From Deltaproteobacteria bacterium (GTDB lineage Bacteria; Myxococcota; Polyangia; Haliangiales; Haliangiaceae): 15,449 nt of DNA. The position numbers were made by a program, and so were the translations under genes. Numbering within the stretch: the first letter of the stretch is position 1; each line of letters begins with the position of its first letter. Shown in pieces: positions 1-7,232 of this stretch. The stretch is taken from positions 1 to 15,449 of the forward strand of contig JAGSPR010000121.1 of NCBI GenBank assembly GCA_018262455.1, read 5' to 3'. The notes beneath the pieces are model-generated. The model was not told where the DNA came from. It saw nothing but the letters and a program-made list of their open reading frames with translations, and did not search any database.

Positions 1-1270
1 AGTGACCGGTCAGCGCCGAGACGATCTCCTGGCCGACGTCGAGCCCCGAGGCGAGCGCTTGCTCGTGGACATGCGGCACGCGGAGCCAGCCGCCGGCGAA
101 CCAGGTGTTGCCGGTGCCCTGGAGGTCCGAGAGCCGACGCGCGGTGACATCGTGCGGTCGCGACAGCGCCGGATGCACGAAGAACCGGTTCGCGATGATG
201 TCGCGCGGCGTGCGGTGCGGGTTGATCGTGACGAACACGTCGGGAGCGTTCCTGGAGAGCCCGGTGAGCCGCTTGGGATACAGCGTCACCGTCGGCCGCG
301 TCTCCGGTTGATCGAGGTCCCCGATCACGTAGTTGTAGGCCGCGATCAGCATCGGATCGCTGCACACGTACTCGGCATCGCGGTGCACCGCGACCCGCGC
401 GCGCTGCCACTGGAAGGCGCCGAGCAACGTGCCCTCGTCGACGGTCGGGTCCTCGATCATCGAGCGGATCGCGTGCGGGCTCGCGGCGAGCACGATGTGA
501 TCGAACCACTGCGATTCGTGCGCGCCCTCCTGGGTCTCGAGCCTCACCCGGATCCCGCGCGGTCGCCGCGAGATGCCGACGATCCGCGTGCCGGTCCGGA
601 GCCGGCCGCCGTGCTGTTCGAACCAGATGTGGAACGCGGCCGGCCACGCATGCATGCCGGTCTCGACGACCATGCGCTCCGCCGGGCCGGCGCCGACGAG
701 GCCCTCCATCTGCCAGTACGCCACGAGCGGCCGGATGAAGTAGTCCTCGGGATCGCGGTCCGGCATCGGGAACGCGCCGCCGGCGCGCGGATTGAAGAAG
801 TTGCGGCGAAACTCGGGCCCGTAGTCGTACTCGTCGAGGTATCGCCGCGCCGTCCACTCCGAGAACCTCGCCTCGGCGGTGACCTCGACGCAGGTCGTCT
901 GGAACAGATCGACCTCGGAGAAGAACCGCTCCGGATCGTCGATGCCGTCGATCACCCGGCGCGTACCCTTGGTCGTCCACGTCGGATGACCGTCGATCGT
1001 GGTGCACGTCGAGTCCTGCCTGACCGGTGAGACCGCGAGCCCGAGCTCGGCCATGAACCGCCGGACCTGGTGCGACGTCGCGCGGTTGAAGTCGCTGACG
1101 CCGGCGTCGACCATCACCGTCGTGCGGCCATGCGGAACCGGCACCGCGAAGCAATGGCCGCCCAGCCGAGGGAGCTCCTCGAACAGCGTGACGTCGAGCC
1201 CCGCGGCCACGAGGACCTTGGCGGCGCCCATCCCGGCTGCTCCACCTCCGACGATCGCGATCCGCGCCAT
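1..1270 (-). CDS. FAD/NAD(P)-binding amine-oxidase-like oxidoreductase, C-terminus cut by window edge
   Basis: The frame opens with MARIAIVGGGAAGMGAA, a Rossmann dinucleotide-binding motif (GGGAAG at residues 8-13), followed by an acidic end of the second strand (FEE, 30-32) and R-x-GGH (35-39), as in flavin amine oxidases. Its closest match by eye is the predicted NAD/FAD-binding protein group COG2907. That group carries a similar VDAG...FN segment after the first motif, and its members often sit beside lipid-modifying genes. About 423 residues are visible. The last part, with TWFAGGWLRVPHVHEQALASG, looks like the C-terminal FAD-contacting segment, so only a few residues should be missing. 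It is transcribed divergently from the ferritin-like gene. The start ATG at 1268..1270 lies directly before the dinucleotide-binding motif and no other start fits. The family is fairly secure; the substrate is unknown. Confidence 0.85.
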   Translation of the reverse strand, partial: MARIAIVGGGAAGMGAAKVLVAAGLDVTLFEELPRLGGHCFAVPVPHGRTTVMVDAGVSDFNRATSHQVRRFMAELGLAVSPVRQDSTCTTIDGHPTWTTKGTRRVIDGIDDPERFFSEVDLFQTTCVEVTAEARFSEWTARRYLDEYDYGPEFRRNFFNPRAGGAFPMPDRDPEDYFIRPLVAYWQMEGLVGAGPAERMVVETGMHAWPAAFHIWFEQHGGRLRTGTRIVGISRRPRGIRVRLETQEGAHESQWFDHIVLAASPHAIRSMIEDPTVDEGTLLGAFQWQRARVAVHRDAEYVCSDPMLIAAYNYVIGDLDQPETRPTVTLYPKRLTGLSRNAPDVFVTINPHRTPRDIIANRFFVHPALSRPHDVTARRLSDLQGTGNTWFAGGWLRVPHVHEQALASGLDVGQEIVSALTGH

Positions 1271-1277
1271 GGCGCGC

Positions 1278-1306
1278 AGGATACCCACAACCAGAATGCG
1301 AGTCAC
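1278..1306 (-). promoter_or_regulatory. Possible sigma-70-like promoter for the FAD oxidoreductase
   Basis: On the minus strand GTGACT (1306..1301) and TATCCT (1283..1278) each match the -35 and -10 consensus at 4 of 6 positions and are separated by exactly 17 bases. The transcript would start at or within a base or two of the ATG at 1270, so the message would be nearly leaderless. Matches of this quality arise often by chance, so this is only a candidate. Confidence 0.22.
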
Positions 1307-1326
1307 CGGACGCGGCGCCCCCCCGG

Positions 1327-1352
1327 CCAGCCGTGGGTGCCAGCCGTGGGTG
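1327..1352. repeat. Perfect 13-base direct repeat, two adjacent copies
   Basis: CCAGCCGTGGGTG occurs at 1327..1339 and again, directly abutting, at 1340..1352. Lying in the divergent promoter region, it could be a pair of regulator sites with a spacing of slightly more than one helical turn, or simply a slippage duplication. Confidence 0.9.
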
Positions 1353-1370
1353 ACGAGGGACCGGCAGAGT

Positions 1371-1388
1371 GTGGACAACGGCGTCCAC
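1371..1388. promoter_or_regulatory. Inverted repeat, candidate operator
   Basis: GTGGAC at 1371..1376 and GTCCAC at 1383..1388 are perfect inverted arms around a 6-base spacer (AACGGC). The position, mid-way in the divergent gap, fits a dimeric repressor or activator site, but six-base arms are not rare in DNA of this composition. Confidence 0.3.
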
Positions 1389-1487
1389 GATTCCGCACCG
1401 ACGATGGTTCAGTTTGGCAGCAGGCGGAAGACCAGGGCAACCGAGCACCGGGGGCATCGGGAACGACGGTTGCTACGTCCTGCTGCC

Positions 1488-2174
1488 ATGATGATGCGCA
1501 CGCTGCAACGCCAGGCGGTCGATCGGATCAAGCGTCATGCCCTGGGCCTGTCGCTCGGCTCCCCCCGCGCGCAGGCCGCGATCCTGACCGAGTACCTGTG
1601 GGCCGAGGAAGGCGCGGAGTCCACCGCCCTCCACCGGGTCTCCGAGGCCGCACCCGGGTGGGTCGACAAGATGATCAGCCGCCAGCTCGAGGACGAGCGC
1701 CGGCACGCCGAGCTGCTGCGCAATCGGCTGAGCGAGCTCGAGGCCGACACCACCCGACCGGCTCCCGCGCTGATGCGCGCGAAGCTGTGGTGGCTCGAGC
1801 GGGCATGCGCGCCGTACATGGGTGCGTTCGCCGCAGGACCGGTCGTGGTGCTGCTCGCGGTCGCCGCGCAGCTCGAGTCCACTGGCGTGCGGATCTTCGG
1901 CCGTCATCTCGCGGTGCTCGAGGCCCAGCAATCGATCGGTCCGACGGCCATCGTGATCCGATCGATCCTGGCCGACGAGACCCGCCACGCCAGGAGCTGC
2001 GCCGCGGCGGTCGAGCGGCTGGTTCGAGAGGACGAGCGCGGCGAGCTCGCCGCGCTGCGCGCGCGGATCGCCACCATCGATCGTGCGTTTGGCGTCACGA
2101 TCGCGCTCGGCTTCTGGGTCGTGGTCGCGGCGCACGTGCTGCGTGACCGCCAGGCGACCGAGAGGGCGTCATGA
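1488..2174 (+). CDS. Ferritin-like di-iron carboxylate protein
   Basis: The 228-residue product is largely helical and carries the ligand series of a ferritin-like four-helix bundle: Glu in WAEEGAE (40, 41 or 44), EDERRH with E70 and H73, E130 in QLESTG, and DETRH with E164 and H167. This E / ExxH / E / ExxH pattern is the signature of a bridged di-iron site as in rubrerythrin, bacterioferritin and related oxidases. A hydrophobic stretch at about 201-218 (FGVTIALGFWVVVAAHVL) could be a membrane anchor or the last core helix. Three consecutive ATG codons (1488, 1491, 1494) can each serve as the start. A longer upstream extension of the open frame has no family resemblance and is antisense to the divergent gene, so I rejected it. 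Its stop overlaps the next gene's start (ATGA), implying translational coupling to the glycosyltransferases. The reaction is unknown. Confidence 0.8.
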   Translation: MMMRTLQRQAVDRIKRHALGLSLGSPRAQAAILTEYLWAEEGAESTALHRVSEAAPGWVDKMISRQLEDERRHAELLRNRLSELEADTTRPAPALMRAKLWWLERACAPYMGAFAAGPVVVLLAVAAQLESTGVRIFGRHLAVLEAQQSIGPTAIVIRSILADETRHARSCAAAVERLVREDERGELAALRARIATIDRAFGVTIALGFWVVVAAHVLRDRQATERAS

Positions 2175-3328
2175 GCGCGCGACCGCGAGTGGCGATCATC
2201 TCCGACACCGTCGACGACACCAACGGCGTCGCGATCGGGCTGCGTCGGCTCGTGACCGCGGCGAAGTCCGCCGGCTATCCGATCGAGCTCGTCGGCGCGG
2301 CGAATGCGGCGGCGGCCGCGACCGATCCGGTCGTCCGGATCCCGGCCGCGATGAGCGCGTCGCTGCCGTTCTACGCCGAGATGACGTGGAGCGTGCCGCA
2401 GCTCCCCGCGCTGGTGACGTGGCTCGCGCGCTCCGCGGATCTCGTGCAGGTCGCGACCCCGGGGCCGATGGGGCTTGCCGGCCTGATCGCGGGCCGCATG
2501 CTCGGGTTGCCGGTGATCGCCCAGTACCACACCGAGGTCGCGGAGTACGCGGCCCGGATGACGGGGCTGCCGTTCCTGCGCGGCGTCGTCGGCCCGATGG
2601 TCGGCTGGTTCTATCAGCAGGCCGATCTGTGCCTGGCGCCATCGGACGCCGTGATGCACAGGCTCGCGGAGCTCGGCGTGCCTGTCACGCGGACGTGCCG
2701 GGTCGAGCGCGGCGTGGACCTCGCGCTGTTCCACCCGGCACGCCGGTCGCGCAGCGTGTTCGCGCGGCACGGCATCGACGATGGGCCGGTGGTGCTCTAC
2801 GTCGGCCGGCTGTCGCGCGAGAAGAACGTCGACGCGTTGCACACCGCGTGGGCGAAGGTCCGCGAGGCACGCCCTGACGCGCATCTCCTCGTCGTGGGCG
2901 ACGGGCCATTGCCGAACGCGATCAGTGGCCCCGGGGTCCACGCGATCGGCCCGCTGTTCGGCGAGGAGCTGGCCACGGTGTTCGCGTCCGCCGACGTGTT
3001 CGCCTTCCCGAGCGAGACCGAGACGTTCGGGAACGTGGTCGTCGAGGCCGCGGCGAGCGGCTTGCCGTCGGTGGTGGCCTCCGCAGGTGCTGCCCACGAG
3101 CACGTCGTCGACGGCGTGACGGGAGACGTGATCGACGGCAGCGAACCGGCCGCGCTCGCCCGGGCGATCGTCCGGCTGCTCGACGACCCGGCCCGGCGCC
3201 ACGAGATGGGGCTCGCCGCGCGGGGCCACGCCACCACGTATGACCTCGCCAGCGCCGTGCGAGCGACCTGGCACATCTACCGCGGCGTGATGCGCGACCG
3301 CGTGACCGCGATCGAGGCAGCGTCGTGA
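2171..3328 (+). CDS. GT-B glycosyltransferase, family 4 type
   Basis: The 385-residue protein has the two-domain layout of GT4 retaining glycosyltransferases. The N-terminal acceptor half begins RVAIISDTVDDTNGVAIGL, with the nucleotide-sugar-fold glycine loop, and contains QYHTE (H120). The C-terminal donor half begins at about residue 205 with VVLYVGRLSREKN (R213 and K218, the usual phosphate contacts). It ends with the E-x7-E signature in ETFGNVVVE (E284 and E292) and a GVTGDV loop near 315. It resembles enzymes that put mannose or glucose on lipid carriers such as diacylglycerol or phosphatidylinositol, but sugar and acceptor cannot be read from sequence. It starts within the stop of the di-iron gene (ATGA), and its own stop overlaps the next GTG start. 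No signal peptide is visible, so it should act at the cytoplasmic membrane face. Confidence 0.9.
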   Translation: MSARPRVAIISDTVDDTNGVAIGLRRLVTAAKSAGYPIELVGAANAAAAATDPVVRIPAAMSASLPFYAEMTWSVPQLPALVTWLARSADLVQVATPGPMGLAGLIAGRMLGLPVIAQYHTEVAEYAARMTGLPFLRGVVGPMVGWFYQQADLCLAPSDAVMHRLAELGVPVTRTCRVERGVDLALFHPARRSRSVFARHGIDDGPVVLYVGRLSREKNVDALHTAWAKVREARPDAHLLVVGDGPLPNAISGPGVHAIGPLFGEELATVFASADVFAFPSETETFGNVVVEAAASGLPSVVASAGAAHEHVVDGVTGDVIDGSEPAALARAIVRLLDDPARRHEMGLAARGHATTYDLASAVRATWHIYRGVMRDRVTAIEAAS

Positions 3329-4257
3329 CCGTCTCGGTGGTCATCGAGACCTTCAACCTCGGCCACGGGACGCGCGTGCTCGAGCCGCTCGCCAAGCTCC
3401 TCGCCATGCTCTCGCCGCAGGTCGTCGCGGCCGAAGTCGTGGTCACGCACACCGGGCTGCCGGCGACCGCCCGCGCGGCGCTCGAGGCCACGCTCGGGCA
3501 CGCGATCGGCTGGGTCGAGCTGTCACGCGACGCCGGCTATTACACGCACAAGAACCGCGGCTTTGCGGCCACGACCGGCGACGTGATCGCGTTCCTCGAC
3601 GGGGATTGCGCTCCGACGCCGCACTGGCTCGACGCGCTGATCGCCCCGATCGGTGAGGAAGGGGCGCGGGTCGTGGCCGGCGCCACCTCGTATCGCGGCC
3701 CGCTCGCGCCGCTCGCGAATCAGCTCGACTTCCCGTACTTCGATGGCGCGGGCGGCCGGCAGCGCTCGATCGAGGACGCGCCGCACAGCGTCCGCAACTT
3801 CTTCGCCAACAACGTCGCGTTCGCGCGCGCGACCTTTGCCGCCCATCCCTACCCGACGATCACGCCGATGTTCCACGGCCAGTGTCAGGTGCTCGGGCTG
3901 CAGCTGCTCGCGCATGGGATCGCGATCCGGTTCGCGCCACAGGCCCGCGTGATCCACGCCTGGCCCGAGGGGGTCACCGAGTGGGTGACGACGCGGCTGC
4001 TGCGCGGGGCCGACACGGTCGCGCTGGTTCCCTATGTCGTGGCCACCTATGCCCCGCGTGCGACGCCCGCGGTCGCCCGGCTCGGCCCGCTGCCCGCGCT
4101 CGCGGTGCTCGGCGCCCGCGCGGTCACCGGCGCCTGGGCCGCGCTCCGCCGCGGGCCGACCGTGCGCGGGCTCGGGCTCGTGGCGTGTGTGACCATCGTC
4201 GATGCGCTCGGTGCCGCCGCGGCGCCTAGTGTGTATCGCCGGCTGGGCGTGGCGTGA
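3325..4257 (+). CDS. Family 2 glycosyltransferase with C-terminal membrane-associated segment
   Basis: The 310-residue protein starts TVSVVIETFN, the first strand of a GT-A fold. It has the metal-binding acidic motif FLDGDC (D92 and D94) preceded by NRGFAATTGDVIAFLD, typical of family 2 transferases that use a nucleoside-diphosphate sugar and a divalent metal. Residues about 245-270 and 280-300 are hydrophobic and may attach it to the membrane. The GTG start at 3325 overlaps the preceding stop as GTGA, the natural coupling site; no in-frame ATG lies near the beginning of the fold. With the neighbouring GT4 enzyme it probably adds successive sugars to one glycolipid or polysaccharide. The acceptor is unknown. 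Confidence 0.87.
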   Translation: MTVSVVIETFNLGHGTRVLEPLAKLLAMLSPQVVAAEVVVTHTGLPATARAALEATLGHAIGWVELSRDAGYYTHKNRGFAATTGDVIAFLDGDCAPTPHWLDALIAPIGEEGARVVAGATSYRGPLAPLANQLDFPYFDGAGGRQRSIEDAPHSVRNFFANNVAFARATFAAHPYPTITPMFHGQCQVLGLQLLAHGIAIRFAPQARVIHAWPEGVTEWVTTRLLRGADTVALVPYVVATYAPRATPAVARLGPLPALAVLGARAVTGAWAALRRGPTVRGLGLVACVTIVDALGAAAAPSVYRRLGVA

Positions 4258-4721
4258 CCGCCGACCAGCTCGTCGCTGACTTCGGCATCTACGCCGGGAC
4301 GTTCGTCGTCGCGGTGGTCAGCAGCCTGGTGCCGCTCGTGAGCATCGACCTGTTCCTGATCGGGATCACGCTCGCGACCGGCACCGCGCCTGGTGCCGGG
4401 GTGCCGATCGTCCTGCTCGCGGCCGCCGGGCAGGTCGTCGGCAAGCTGCCGGTGTACTTCGCCGCGCGCGGCGTCACCGCGATCTCGGGCCGGCAGCGAG
4501 CGCGCATCGAGCGAGTCCGCGCGTGGGTCGCGCGCTGGCAGCGCAGCCGTCACGTCGTCCTCGGCAGCAGCGCGGTGCTCGGGCTGCCGCCGTTCTCGAT
4601 CATCTCGACCGCCGCCGGTGCGCTCGCGATCGAGCTCCGGATCTTCTGCGTGATCGTGTTCGGCGGCCGTGCGCTGCGCTTCGCGTGTGTCGTCGCGGCC
4701 ACCAGCCTCGCTCGGACATAG
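4254..4721 (+). CDS. Small VTT/DedA-like integral membrane protein
   Basis: The 155-residue product is strongly hydrophobic with about four membrane segments (near 10-40, 50-72, 100-122 and 128-150). The order IDLFLIGIT, GQVVGKLPVYFAARG, then LGLPPFSIISTAAGAL resembles the small VTT (SNARE-associated, DedA-related) membrane proteins, in which a Gly/Pro-rich half-helix hairpin precedes the last segments. DedA-superfamily proteins are known as lipid scramblases, including for the undecaprenyl carrier. Together with two upstream glycosyltransferases this suggests handling of a lipid-linked sugar, which is inference. The GTG start at 4254 overlaps the previous stop (GTGA). It closes the four-gene unit; no intrinsic terminator follows. 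Confidence 0.7.
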   Translation: MTADQLVADFGIYAGTFVVAVVSSLVPLVSIDLFLIGITLATGTAPGAGVPIVLLAAAGQVVGKLPVYFAARGVTAISGRQRARIERVRAWVARWQRSRHVVLGSSAVLGLPPFSIISTAAGALAIELRIFCVIVFGGRALRFACVVAATSLART

Positions 4722-4818
4722 GTCCCGACGCCTTCCACCGGTGACCACGAGCGTCTTGCCCTCAAACCACGCCATCCAGGCAACCGATGGGTCCTCTGGT
4801 AGTAGTAGACTCGGTGTG

Positions 4819-5307
4819 ATGGCGACCACGACCTTGCAGATGGTGTCGAACAAGGAGATCGGCCTGCTCCAGAAGACTCCGTCGACGATCGTGAAGCTGC
4901 AGAAGCCGCACGGCGAGTCGTACAGCACTCGCTTGTTCGGCTCGATCAACTACTTCCTGTGCGGCACCCCGTCGCCGGAGGCGGCCGACAGCGCGCTCGC
5001 AGCCTCGCTGATCGGGTTCGATTCCGTCGCGGCGCCGGCGCTCCCGAGCGGCTTCTTCAAGCTGGTGATCCCGGCGCAGGCCGCGGTGATCGCGAAAGCG
5101 CTCGAGGCCTTCGATCTGCAGAAGCTGCGCAAGGACGTCGAGACCGCCGATCCCGCCAAGCTGAAGAAGGCCAAGATCGAAGATCTCGAGCTCCTGCTCG
5201 CGAACGATTCACCGGCGGCGACGTTGTTCATCGACGTGAAGGGCCTGACCACGTTCTACAAGGACGCGGCGGCCAAGCACCTCGGGGTCGCGATCTACAC
5301 GCGCTGA
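4819..5307 (+). CDS. DUF1877 / YfbM-like small protein
   Basis: The 162-residue protein matches the layout of the DUF1877 family. It has an N-terminal segment LQMVSNKEIGLLQKTP, a central SINYFLCG followed by LAASLIGF, a PAQAAVIAKALEAF helix, and a C-terminal GLTTFYKDAAAKHLGVAIYT. The last segment is the family's most recognisable part. DUF1877 members such as E. coli YfbM are small soluble proteins without an established function. The start at 4819 begins just before the conserved region; an upstream extension of the frame has no family resemblance and I rejected it. It stands alone, with 97 bases before it and 140 after it. No clear Shine-Dalgarno sequence is seen; TAGACT at 4806..4811 is at best a weak -10. 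Confidence 0.7.
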   Translation: MATTTLQMVSNKEIGLLQKTPSTIVKLQKPHGESYSTRLFGSINYFLCGTPSPEAADSALAASLIGFDSVAAPALPSGFFKLVIPAQAAVIAKALEAFDLQKLRKDVETADPAKLKKAKIEDLELLLANDSPAATLFIDVKGLTTFYKDAAAKHLGVAIYTR

Positions 5308-5309
5308 CC

Positions 5310-5325
5310 GGCTGCTCGAACAGCC
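5310..5325. repeat. Near-perfect 16-base palindrome after the DUF1877 gene
   Basis: GGCTGCTC is followed directly by GAACAGCC, its reverse complement with one mismatch. It sits 3 bases after the DUF1877 stop and about 107 bases upstream of the -24/-12 promoter. It could be an activator site for that promoter or a weak hairpin (5-bp stem, 6-base loop). No T run follows, so it is not a classical terminator. Confidence 0.4.
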
Positions 5326-5416
5326 ACCCGTTGCCGCGAGGTTGCAAAGCTCGACATCAAGGGCCCGTATCGCGGCGTAAGCGTTGTTATTTCAAGAACT
5401 TGGTAACGGTTCCGCG

Positions 5417-5432
5417 TGGCACGTTGGTTGCT
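5417..5432 (+). promoter_or_regulatory. Sigma-54 (-24/-12) promoter
   Basis: TGGCACG at 5417..5423, four bases, then TTGCT at 5428..5432 reproduces the known sigma-54 consensus TGGCACG-N4-TTGCW without a mismatch, with the invariant GG and GC 12 bases apart. It lies in an intergenic gap, in the sense direction, next to an unusually A/T-rich stretch (about 5383..5412). The expected transcript start is near 5443, only about 5 bases before the ATG at 5448, so the message would be almost leaderless. This promoter would serve the CBM21, PHP and GH13-radical SAM genes and would require an enhancer-binding activator, not encoded in the window. Confidence 0.6.
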
Positions 5433-5447
5433 GTTTCGCGGGGCACT

Positions 5448-6368
5448 ATGTCCGAATCCAGTTCGTCGATCTTCGCTTCTGCGCTCGCCCGCCTGCGTCG
5501 TCAGGGTGCCGCCCTCGGCGGCGGCGTACTGCTGACCCTGCCGGTGACCCAGGCTTGCGTCGACACGGCCGCCGACACCAACGCGACCGAGGCGTTCGAC
5601 TGGGCGCAGTACGAAGGTCAGCGCGACACGCGCATGGTCGCGTTCACCGGTCAGTGGAGCAGCGAGTGCGCCGGCCAGAACACGCGCTTTGGCTGCGGCT
5701 CGATCGCGGTCCACCTGAACGTCCGCGTGGCGCCGCGCGCGAGTGCTGACCTCAACTGGAAGCGCGTCGGCATCGTGTATCACGCGCCCGAAGACACCAC
5801 CGAGCATACCGCGATCGGCAACTACAGCCGCACGCTGCCGGGCGGCGACGAGGAGTGGCAGATCACGGCGGTCGTGCCGAGTCACCTCACGATCCTCGTG
5901 TTCGACGCCTGGTATCAGGATGGGACCGGTCACACCTGGGTCGACGACAACCAGGGCGAGCTCCACGTGATCAACGCGGGTCCGGCGTACAACGTCGTGC
6001 GCGCCGAGCCGTGGAGCAGCACGGTCGCGGTCGGCGATGCCGGCGTGACGGGCAGCGTCTCGGTGCAGCTCGCCAACCTCGACTTCGACAAGCAGCTCGA
6101 GCTGCTCGCCACCAAGGACGGCTGGCAGACGACCCTGGAGCTTGGCACCGGCGTGGCCGGGGACAAGAACAAGTTCTACTGGGTCGAGGACTTCCCGTTC
6201 GCGCCCGGCCGCCAGCGCTGGCAGATCGATCTCGACCTGCCAGGCACGGCCGACCACTTCGAGTACGCGGTGGTCTATCGCCACGGCATCGTCAACGCCG
6301 CCAAGCCATACGAGTTCTGGGATAACAACAACGGCAGCAACTTCCACGTCGATCGCCTGGCTCAGTGA
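5448..6368 (+). CDS. Exported (possibly lipo-) protein with two CBM21-like starch/glycogen-binding domains
   Basis: The 306-residue product begins with a signal-peptide-like segment: basic ARLRRQ, a hydrophobic core AALGGGVLLTLPV, then TQAC with C37 as a possible lipidated cysteine. The lipobox is non-canonical at -3 and -2, so signal peptidase I cleavage is the alternative. Two similar beta-rich domains follow, at about 48-175 and 178-302. The second ends with YEFWDNNNGSNFHV (W291 to G296), a hallmark of CBM21 carbohydrate-binding modules. The first has the related WVDDNQGELHV (164-174), and each contains a W-x-T/R-V-like strand and an aromatic AVVYRH or DAWYQD strand. C55 and C65 or nearby cysteines may form a disulfide. 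CBM21 modules bind starch or glycogen. No catalytic domain is present, so I infer a binding or tethering role. The ATG at 5448 is the only in-frame start that keeps the signal segment. It is the first gene of a unit with the PHP and GH13-radical SAM genes. Confidence 0.75.
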   Translation: MSESSSSIFASALARLRRQGAALGGGVLLTLPVTQACVDTAADTNATEAFDWAQYEGQRDTRMVAFTGQWSSECAGQNTRFGCGSIAVHLNVRVAPRASADLNWKRVGIVYHAPEDTTEHTAIGNYSRTLPGGDEEWQITAVVPSHLTILVFDAWYQDGTGHTWVDDNQGELHVINAGPAYNVVRAEPWSSTVAVGDAGVTGSVSVQLANLDFDKQLELLATKDGWQTTLELGTGVAGDKNKFYWVEDFPFAPGRQRWQIDLDLPGTADHFEYAVVYRHGIVNAAKPYEFWDNNNGSNFHVDRLAQ

Positions 6369-6375
6369 ACGTCCC

Positions 6376-7224
6376 GTGACCACGACCATCCCCACCGATC
6401 TGCACGGCCACACCCGGCTGTCCGACGGGCGCGCCGAGCCCGAGGACTACGTCGCGTTTCGGGCCGAGATCGGGATGGAGGTCATCGCGGTCTCGGATCA
6501 CGATACGTTCGCGGCCGTGCCCCGCGCCGCGACGGCTGCGCGCGCGCTCGGCATCACCCTCGTCCCGGCGATGGAGGTGACGTCGTTCATCCACTTCGGG
6601 ACGCCGCGGGCGGAGCAGATCCACGTGCTCGCGTACTTCCCGCCCGAGCGCGCGCTCGATGGCTCGCTCGGGGACACCGCGCTCGGTGCACGCGCCGTGC
6701 GGGCGAGCCGGCGCTGGCGCGAGCTCTGCCTCGGATGGCTGACCGCGCTGCCCGAAGAGCAGCGCTACTTCATCGATCCCGACAAGTCGCTCGCCGAGCT
6801 GCGCGGCACCGAGTTTCCGCAGCTCCAGGACTTCTTGAACCTGGTGTTCGACCGCAACCGGCTCGTCTACCAGGACTTCATCCGCCACCACGTCACGTAC
6901 TGGACCGAGGACGAGGCGCTGTTCGGCTGGACTCCCGAACAAGCGATCGAGTGCATCCGCGGTGACGGTGGGCTCGACGTGGTCGCGCACCCGGTCCGCG
7001 TTCGTGACAAGGCCCGGATGGAGCGCGTGCTCGAGGTCGCGAGCGGCATCGAGGTCTACACGTCGCGGCATCGCCATGACATCGCCGCGGGGTTCCGCGA
7101 GCGAGCGGAGTCCACCGGCAAGCACTGGACCGCCTCGTCCGATGATCACGGGCACGTCCAGTACCTCCGCCCACCCGACGGCACGCCGCGACGCACGATC
7201 GACCGGATCCTCGCGGGCGCCTAG
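6376..7224 (+). CDS. PHP-domain metal-dependent phosphoesterase
   Basis: The 282-residue protein carries the metal-binding motifs of the PHP superfamily in order: DLHGHTRLSDG (H10, H12, D17), AVSDHDT (D41, H42), PAMEVT (E67), a His in QIHVLAYF (83), VVAHP (H205) and SSDDHG (D256 or D257, H258). This is the full ligand set of a trinuclear PHP site, as in the YciV/TrpH group of 5'-3' exonucleases and nucleoside 3',5'-bisphosphate phosphatases and in histidinol-phosphatase-like enzymes. An insert at about 90-190 (WRELCLGWL to EDEALFGW) is longer than in the smallest members. The GTG at 6376 is chosen because it lies 7 bases after the previous stop and immediately before the first motif. The substrate is unknown; a phosphorylated sugar is possible from context, a nucleotide or RNA end from family knowledge. 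Confidence 0.85.
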   Translation: MTTTIPTDLHGHTRLSDGRAEPEDYVAFRAEIGMEVIAVSDHDTFAAVPRAATAARALGITLVPAMEVTSFIHFGTPRAEQIHVLAYFPPERALDGSLGDTALGARAVRASRRWRELCLGWLTALPEEQRYFIDPDKSLAELRGTEFPQLQDFLNLVFDRNRLVYQDFIRHHVTYWTEDEALFGWTPEQAIECIRGDGGLDVVAHPVRVRDKARMERVLEVASGIEVYTSRHRHDIAAGFRERAESTGKHWTASSDDHGHVQYLRPPDGTPRRTIDRILAGA

Positions 7225-7232
7225 GGATCCCC

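Larger units (their letters stand above)
1271..1487. other. Divergent intergenic region
   Basis: This 217-base gap between two divergent genes must hold the promoters and any operators for both. It contains a perfect 13-base tandem duplication and a 6-6-6 inverted repeat, listed separately. I see no convincing sigma-70 promoter for the plus-strand operon: TTGGCA at 1414..1419 is a fair -35, but nothing resembling a -10 lies 16-18 bases downstream. No RNA gene or terminator is apparent. Confidence 0.7.

Noticed and set aside
1904..3274. A 456-codon minus-strand frame antisense to the glycosyltransferase
   Set aside because: It mirrors the codon bias of the sense gene, is rich in His/Arg/Asp/Gly and shows no domain. 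The sense frame has clear GT4 motifs.
4756..4783. TTGCC ... GGCAA inverted arms upstream of the DUF1877 gene
   Set aside because: Five-base arms with an 18-base spacer are expected by chance, and nothing else supports an operator there.
4047..4949. A 300-codon minus-strand frame spanning the 4722..4818 gap
   Set aside because: Most of it is antisense to the GT2 and VTT genes, and the part in the gap shows no recognisable feature.
4959..5447. Upstream extension of the CBM21 protein frame
   Set aside because: It overlaps the DUF1877 gene, has no family resemblance, and would bury the signal segment and the -24/-12 promoter inside a coding region.
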